From Veillonella sp. KGMB01456 (GTDB lineage: Bacteria; Bacillota; Negativicutes; Veillonellales; Veillonellaceae): a stretch of DNA of 64,000 bases. Every line of letters starts with the position of its first letter. The first letter of the stretch is position 1. The stretch is from assembly GCF_023051165.1 (NCBI RefSeq), contig NZ_JALKIG010000009.1, positions 1 through 64,000 of the forward strand. Reading direction: 5' to 3'. The position numbers were made by a program, and so were the translations under genes. The notes below the pieces were generated by a model. That model was not told the origin of the DNA. It was given only the letters and a program-made list of their open reading frames with translations, and ran no database searches. Below are positions 59,501-64,000 of this stretch, in pieces.

Positions 59501-59599
59501 GGAGGTTTTTTTATGGCACTATAGTGCATGAATCTATAAAATGAGCTAAAATAATAGAAAATAGCAGTAAGTATTTGAATGTTATTCTATAAATTAGCA

Positions 59600-59629
59600 A
59601 AGGCTGTGGCCGTGCACTACCACAGCCTT
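59600..59629 (+). promoter_or_regulatory. Hairpin in the niaR leader
   Basis: AAGGCTGTGG pairs perfectly with CCACAGCCTT around a 10-nt loop, 45 bp before the niaR start, with no good T-run after it. May be an attenuator or an operator for NiaR itself; undetermined. Confidence 0.5.
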
Positions 59630-59674
59630 ATATTTCAATTCCCTATGTATTCTCATAGCAAGGTGATCCAACCC

Positions 59675-60199
59675 ATGAAGAAAAAGGAAAAACGACGCCA
59701 AGAGCTCATAACTATATTAAATAAAAGTATGACACCGCTGACGGGTGATGAATTAGCTCAGAGTTACGGGGTTACACGACAGGTAATCGTGAACGACATG
59801 GCCGCTCTCCGTGCCGCCGGTTATCCGATTCGTTCCACCGTAAAAGGATACGAAATCAGCAAAGGGCCAACGCAGGGCGTTTTACGCACCATAACCTGCC
59901 GTCATAAGCCGGAGGATGTAGTGACGGAATTACACACAATTGTCGCCATGGGTGGCCTGGTTCACAATGTATCTGTCAACCACGACGTGTACGGGACGCT
60001 CACTGCCCCCTTGTTAATCAAAACAGACGACGATATTGAGGCCTTTTTAAACAAACAGAAAGATTCTACCAGCGGTTTGCTCTCCCGATTAAACAACGGT
60101 CTCCACACCCATCTGATTGAAGCACCCACGCCCGACATAATGGATCACATCATCAAAGCATTACAGGATTTACACATAATAGTAGCATCGGACGCATAA
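59675..60199 (+). CDS. niaR: Niacin-responsive repressor NiaR
   Basis: 174 residues from the ATG at 59675 (AAGGTGAT upstream; the open frame to 59579 runs through a hairpin). N-terminal HTH_11 domain (LTGDELAQSYGVTRQVIVNDMAALRAAGYPI) and a C-terminal 3H domain with its conserved His residues (ELHTIVAMGGLVHNVSVNHDVYG, NGLHTHLIEAP). NiaR represses niacin uptake or NAD synthesis genes when niacin is bound. The next gene is a NiaP-type niacin transporter, which supports the call. Confidence 0.92.
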   Translation: MKKKEKRRQELITILNKSMTPLTGDELAQSYGVTRQVIVNDMAALRAAGYPIRSTVKGYEISKGPTQGVLRTITCRHKPEDVVTELHTIVAMGGLVHNVSVNHDVYGTLTAPLLIKTDDDIEAFLNKQKDSTSGLLSRLNNGLHTHLIEAPTPDIMDHIIKALQDLHIIVASDA

Positions 60200-60253
60200 C
60201 TGTCCGGTGTTTTTTCATATAATCATCTTGCTTACTTTTTTCAAAAAAAGCCC

Positions 60254-60319
60254 TTGCTATCTGAAAGTTATTGCTGTATAGTTAAAAAAGTATACACATT
60301 GCTCAACTGTATACTTTTT
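60254..60319 (+). promoter_or_regulatory. niaP promoter with inverted-repeat operator
   Basis: TTGCTA (60254-60259) and TATAGT (60277-60282), 17 bp apart, are followed by a perfect 12-bp inverted repeat AAAAAGTATACA / TGTATACTTTTT (60285-60296 and 60308-60319) covering the expected transcription start. Candidate NiaR operator. The T-rich sequence after it means a terminator function cannot be ruled out. Confidence 0.6.
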
Positions 60320-60351
60320 ATTTTTAGGTATTAGAAACAGGGGATGACTCG

Positions 60352-61674
60352 ATGATTATTAATGAATTGAACACGATGAAACCTAATCGCTTTCATTACA
60401 AACTTTTACTCATTGCCGGCATCGGCTGGGCTTTTGACGCCATGGATACGGGCATTATTTCCTTCATCATGCCGTTATTAACCAAAGAATGGCATCTCAC
60501 GGGCACAGAAATCGGTATGCTCGGCAGTGTAGGTCTCTTGGGCATGGCCATCGGCGCCGTATTGGCCGGTGCTTTAGCGGATCATATAGGTCGTAAAAAA
60601 ATCATTACTTGGACCATGTTACTGTACGGTATTGCCACGGCCCTGTCAGCCATGGCGCCTAACTACGAGTTTTTGCTCGTCTGTCGTTTATTGGTAGGCC
60701 TTGGCCTCGGTGGTGAACTCCCTGTAGTAGCCACCTTGATTACCGAATATTCACCGCAAGATTCCCGCGGCCGTTTCATCGTCATGCTGGAAAGCTTCTG
60801 GGCTATCGGTTGGCTTTTAGCGGCCCTCATCGCCTATCTCATCATTCCGATTTACGGTTGGCGTATCGGCCTTGCCATCGGGGCCTTACCGGCCCTCTAT
60901 ACCGGGGTCATTCGCTCCCACATGCCGGAATCCTTACGTTATCTGATTAAACAGCAAAAACTTGACCAACTGAACGCAACCATCGCTCAAGTAGAGGCAG
61001 CTACCAAGGTTCCTCTCACGCGTTGCACCAAAGACGATTTAACTATGTTAACCGCCAACGACTCTCGACCTACCCTTGGCACTCTTTGGAACAAACAATA
61101 TGCCTTGCGTACCTGCATGTTATGGATTACCTGGTTTGGCATTGTTTTCAGCTACTACGGCATTTTCATGTGGCTCCCTTCGTTAATCTATCAACAAGGT
61201 TTTACCATTATAAAATCATTCGAATACCTCTTAATCATGACCATAGCACAATTCCCGGGCTACATTTCAGCAGCCTATTTAGTTGATAAAATCGGACGTC
61301 GCTATACCTTATCGCTCTATTTATTATGTAGCGGCATCAGCAGCTATTTCTTTGGTCATGCCACCTCGGAAGCCATGTTATTGACCTCCGGTATTTGCAT
61401 GTCATTCTTCAACTTAGGTGCCTGGGGTGTTATTTACACTTACACACCGGAATTATATCCTACCGAAATCCGTGGCCTCGGCTCCGGTTGGGCCGCCGGC
61501 ATCGGTCGTATCGGTGGCATCATCGCCCCGTTTTTAGTCGGTTTCCTCCTCTCCCATGAAATGCATATGGACGCTATTTTTTACCTCTTTGCCTCTGTCT
61601 TCGTCATCATTGCACTCGTAGTGTTGAGTTTTGGTAAAGAAAGTAAAAAACAAGCATTAGAAGGAATTAAGTAA
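60352..61674 (+). CDS. niaP: Niacin transporter NiaP (MFS)
   Basis: 440 residues, 12 membrane helices. The start FHYKLLLIAGIGWAFDAMDTGIISFIMPLL is diagnostic for NiaP. MFS motif GALADHIGRKKII (about 80), RLLVGLGLGGELPVVATLITEYSP and YTPELYPTEIRGLGSG are sugar-porter-type signatures. Imports nicotinate or nicotinamide. RBS AGGGGA 7 bases upstream. Its stop codon lies inside the 17-bp repeat that opens element copy 2. Confidence 0.93.
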   Translation: MIINELNTMKPNRFHYKLLLIAGIGWAFDAMDTGIISFIMPLLTKEWHLTGTEIGMLGSVGLLGMAIGAVLAGALADHIGRKKIITWTMLLYGIATALSAMAPNYEFLLVCRLLVGLGLGGELPVVATLITEYSPQDSRGRFIVMLESFWAIGWLLAALIAYLIIPIYGWRIGLAIGALPALYTGVIRSHMPESLRYLIKQQKLDQLNATIAQVEAATKVPLTRCTKDDLTMLTANDSRPTLGTLWNKQYALRTCMLWITWFGIVFSYYGIFMWLPSLIYQQGFTIIKSFEYLLIMTIAQFPGYISAAYLVDKIGRRYTLSLYLLCSGISSYFFGHATSEAMLLTSGICMSFFNLGAWGVIYTYTPELYPTEIRGLGSGWAAGIGRIGGIIAPFLVGFLLSHEMHMDAIFYLFASVFVIIALVVLSFGKESKKQALEGIK

Positions 61675-61880
61675 AACGGCGGAGGAATGAAGAAGTCCTG
61701 AGAAGCTCCTCAACTGAATAAAAATAGAAGTGGCGAGGTATCACGTCCAAAGGCTTGAAGGAAGACCCTTTTACCGCGATACCACCTCGCCACTTTTTTC
61801 TATCATCTCATATCAGCCGCGGATCTCTCAGGGCTTCGCTCAGCACCTCGCACCGTTCACTATGACGGAGAGAAGAGAAA
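61669..61880. repeat. Intergenic repeat element, copy 2 (downstream of niaP)
   Basis: Starts with the same 17 bp as copy 1 (AAGTAAAACGGCGGAGG), has the 26-bp shared segment at 61752-61777 (25 of 26 identical to copy 1), and a similar 3' part (GATCTCTC, TATGAC). Within it GTGGCGAGGT pairs with ACCTCGCCAC (61729-61793), followed by TTTTTT on the plus strand, so it also serves as the niaP terminator. Confidence 0.75.
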
Positions 61881-62235
61881 TGAAACAGCGCAAGGTTATA
61901 TAGAAAAACCCGAGAAGTCCTTATCTAAGGGGCTTTTCTACTTGCAAACCCAATCTCCCCCTCCCCCTTTAATAAAACAGCGCGAGGTTATATGGAAAAA
62001 CCCCGAGAAGTCCTTATCTAAAGGTCTTTTCTGCTTGCAGAAACCACTCTCTCCCTCTCCCCCATAATAAAACAGCGCGACGCTCTAGGAAAAAAAGGAC
62101 CCCTACCCCTAATGAAACAGCGCGAGGTTATATGGAAAAACCCCGAGAAGTCCTTATCTAAGGGTCTTTTCTGCTTGCAGAAACCAAGCCTTAGATGAGG
62201 AGCTTCTCGGGGTTTATATATCTCGCGCTATTTTA
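61880..62235. repeat. Tandem stem-loop repeats downstream of purB
   Basis: Four tandem units (about 61880, 61972, 62067 and 62111) each start GAAACAGCGCGAGG or AAAACAGCGCGAGG. Three continue with TTATATGGAAAAACC, CGAGAAGTCCTTATCTAA and TCTTTTCTGCTTGCAG; the third unit is cut short. The last unit is completed by an inverted copy (GAGGAGCTTCTCGGGG...CTCGCGCTATTTTAT), giving a hairpin with about 50-bp imperfect arms that ends at the purB stop. The loop, GGGTCTT-TTCTGCTTGCAGAAA-CCAAGCC, is the complement of the loop in niaR-side copy 1, so the elements are one family. Confidence 0.8.
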
Positions 62236-63528
62236 TTATAATCCGAATCTTGCCATAATCGTATCCACATGTCTCAACATGCGATGTGGGTCGAAGAGGT
62301 GATCGATTTCTTCATCGGTAAGATATTTTTTAATATCCGCATCACCTTTAAGGCCGGCTTTGAAGTCTTTGCCTTCCAACCAACGAGCCATAGCATGACG
62401 TTGTACCCAACGGTAAGCTTCGTCACGAACAGCACCTTTATCTACAAGGGCTGTTAAGATTTGCTGGCTGAAGATCAAGCCGCCGGTTAATTCCAAGTTT
62501 TTCATCATGTTTTCCGGATATACCAACAATTTGTCGATAACTTTAATAGCCAAGGACAGCATATAGTCAACAGTAATCGTGCTATCCGGTAAAATTACAC
62601 GTTCAACAGAGCTATGGGAAATATCGCGTTCATGCCATAAAGCCACGTCTTCCAAAGCAGCCTGCGCATTGCCGCGTACCACACGAGCTAAGCCGCAGAT
62701 ACGTTCACAAGTAATTGGGTTACGTTTGTGAGGCATAGCGGAGGAGCCTTTTTGTTTAGGGCTGAAGTATTCTTCCGCTTCACGCACTTCCGTACGTTGT
62801 AAGTGACGGATTTCAAGAGCAATTTTATCCAAAGTGCTGGCGATGATGGCCAAGGTGCTGCAAAGTTCAGCATGACGGTCACGTTGAATAACCTGAGTGG
62901 CAATTTTTACCGGTTCCAAACCGAGTTTTTCACACACATATTTTTCAATGAACGGATCGTTAACGGAGTAAGTACCAACGGCGCCGGACATTTTACCAAC
63001 GGCTACATTTTTCTTTGCATGTTCCAAACGTTCAATATCACGTTCAATTTCAGCCATCCAGAGGCAAAGTTTCAAACCGAAAGTGGTAGGTTCACCATGA
63101 ATACCATGGGTACGACCAACCATTGGGGTGTATTTAAATTCAGCGGCACGACGGCGAAGTACATCGCGGAATTGATGTAAATCTTCCAAAATGATGTCAC
63201 AAGCCTGTTTCATCATAGCACCGAGTGCTGTGTCTTTTACGTCCGTAGATGTAAGGCCGAGGTGAATGTATTTAGCTTCTTCGCCAACGTATTCACCGAC
63301 AGCGGTTACGAAAGAAATAATATCGTGGTTCGTTTCTTTTTCAATTTCATGAATTCGTTCTACATCAAAGTTCGCTTTTTCACGGATAACCTTAGCCGCT
63401 TCTTTAGGGATAATTCCCAATTCTGCCTGTGCTTCACAAGCTAAGATTTCCACTTCCAACATCTGGTCAAATTCGTTGCGTTCGCTCCAAATATGGCCCA
63501 TTTTTTCTCTTGTATACCGTTGAATCAT
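62236..63528 (-). CDS. purB: Adenylosuccinate lyase
   Basis: 430 residues. The fumarase-superfamily signature GSSAMPHKRNPITCERI (about 260) contains the flexible catalytic loop; VGRTHGIHGEPTTFG (about 137) and HERDISHSSVERVILPD (about 300) are conserved. Acts twice in purine synthesis (SAICAR and adenylosuccinate). RBS GGAGG. Its transcript ends in the hairpin of the adjacent repeat. Confidence 0.97.
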   Translation of the reverse strand: MIQRYTREKMGHIWSERNEFDQMLEVEILACEAQAELGIIPKEAAKVIREKANFDVERIHEIEKETNHDIISFVTAVGEYVGEEAKYIHLGLTSTDVKDTALGAMMKQACDIILEDLHQFRDVLRRRAAEFKYTPMVGRTHGIHGEPTTFGLKLCLWMAEIERDIERLEHAKKNVAVGKMSGAVGTYSVNDPFIEKYVCEKLGLEPVKIATQVIQRDRHAELCSTLAIIASTLDKIALEIRHLQRTEVREAEEYFSPKQKGSSAMPHKRNPITCERICGLARVVRGNAQAALEDVALWHERDISHSSVERVILPDSTITVDYMLSLAIKVIDKLLVYPENMMKNLELTGGLIFSQQILTALVDKGAVRDEAYRWVQRHAMARWLEGKDFKAGLKGDADIKKYLTDEEIDHLFDPHRMLRHVDTIMARFGL

Positions 63529-63781
63529 GTGTCTTTAACCTCCATCGAAATGACTGAATATTACTCTTTCATTTTAACATAGTAAAAAATAAGGGTCAAT
63601 AAACTTTACCGAACGTTAATGTGTATTTCACGCAAAACATTCGGATTTATATCTGCTAATATATAATACTTCTCATCAGCATCTTGTCACTGACTAAACA
63701 CTAACCTGCTGCGGAACAACCACTACTTAACCGGGCCTCACTACTACTCATCAATAGCAACTTCCCAACTAATCACAGCCA

Positions 63782-64000
63782 CTACTGCTGTTTGTAAAAA
63801 TAAACAATCTCCGTACCCGCTTTATTCACGGCCGCACCGGTTACATATGCATGATTAAATGTCGTCCCTACGCTAAAAATATAGTAGGTGTATGAATCAT
63901 CCAAATTCACCATATTGTAATTATACGAATAATAGCCTAACAGTTGCTGCTGAGCTTTTTTATTCGTGTCATTATCGAATAACTGATCCGTTACATAATT
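63782..64000 (-). CDS. C-terminal part of an unrecognised protein (cut by the window edge)
   Basis: The last 72 codons of a minus-strand frame, ending TAG at 63782. The product is rich in Tyr, Asn and Gln (LLGYYSYNYNMVNLDD, YTYYIFSVGTTFNHAYVTG, ending EIVYFYKQQ), suggesting an extracellular or beta-structured protein. No family recognised. The 250 bp between it and purB show no gene. Confidence 0.55.
   Translation of the reverse strand, partial: NYVTDQLFDNDTNKKAQQQLLGYYSYNYNMVNLDDSYTYYIFSVGTTFNHAYVTGAAVNKAGTEIVYFYKQQ

Noticed and set aside
59600-59629. NAD-type riboswitch in the niaR leader
   Set aside because: Only one simple hairpin is present; no conserved aptamer core of the known NAD-sensing RNAs was recognised.
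61730-61795. T-box-like sequence on the minus strand (AGGTGGTATCGCGG followed by a terminator-like stem)
   Set aside because: The motif resembles a T-box antiterminator, but no gene lies downstream on that strand (niaP is antisense), and the segment belongs to a repeat whose other copy (59383-59430) does not keep the T-box bases.
61880-62235. CRISPR array
   Set aside because: The units are about 90-100 bp, degenerate, lack unique spacers of constant size and fold into long hairpins; no cas genes are present.

Overview
The window looks like a chromosomal segment of a diderm Firmicute of class Negativicutes, most likely Veillonella or a near relative. Firmicute gene order (yybS-gdpP-rplI-dnaB, DUF1934-argS-pyrG) sits beside outer-membrane functions: a YadA-type trimeric autotransporter and an ArnT-like lipid A glycosyltransferase. 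A malate/lactate dehydrogenase and a LarA homologue fit lactate metabolism. The species is inference. The dnaB/rplI/gdpP/purA group is often near the replication origin in Firmicutes.

Layout. 1-5.5 kb: tRNA-Ser, a secreted beta-helix protein and an asymmetric heterodimeric ABC exporter. 5.7-12.6 kb: a 1017-residue trimeric adhesin, a TauE permease, and lrgAB divergent from a LysR (CidR-like) regulator. 12.7-17.7 kb: a repetitive LEA-like protein that ends on an A-AAA-AAA slippery run followed by an open Cys-rich -1 frame, then larA, dinB and an ArsR regulator. 18.4-22.9 kb: ahpC, a two-gene osmolyte-type ABC importer and a BusR-like GntR-RCK_C regulator. 22.9-30.5 kb: pyrG, argS, DUF1934, GIY-YIG, a cyclophilin lipoprotein, a HAD hydrolase, DUF1653, and an AT-rich AlbA/Schlafen-type regulator. 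30.7-37.7 kb: ilvD-ilvA-ilvB-ilvN-ilvC, preceded by a Leu/Ile/Val-rich leader peptide and attenuator. 38-45 kb: an APC permease, BrnQ, a molybdopterin enzyme and malate/lactate dehydrogenase. 45-54 kb: yybS-gdpP-rplI-dnaB-M48 peptidase, then RNase J with a long disordered N-terminus. 54-59 kb: a UDG-like protein, arnT-dedA and purA. 59-64 kb: niaR-niaP bracketed by repeated elements, a tandem stem-loop repeat, purB and a partial gene.

Connections. A c-di-AMP phosphodiesterase (gdpP) and a BusR-like regulator share the window, and a 14-bp-arm inverted repeat overlaps the importer promoter, so c-di-AMP control of osmolyte uptake is a coherent hypothesis. The ilv operon shows a complete attenuator: a leader peptide rich in the pathway products, a UUCG terminator, and a 12-nt leader segment that can pair with the terminator's 5' arm. 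NiaR and NiaP form a niacin uptake and control pair. The least explained features are the possible -1 frameshift product, the GAGA-rich duplicated leaders inside the ilv operon, and the small repeat family around niaRP and purB.
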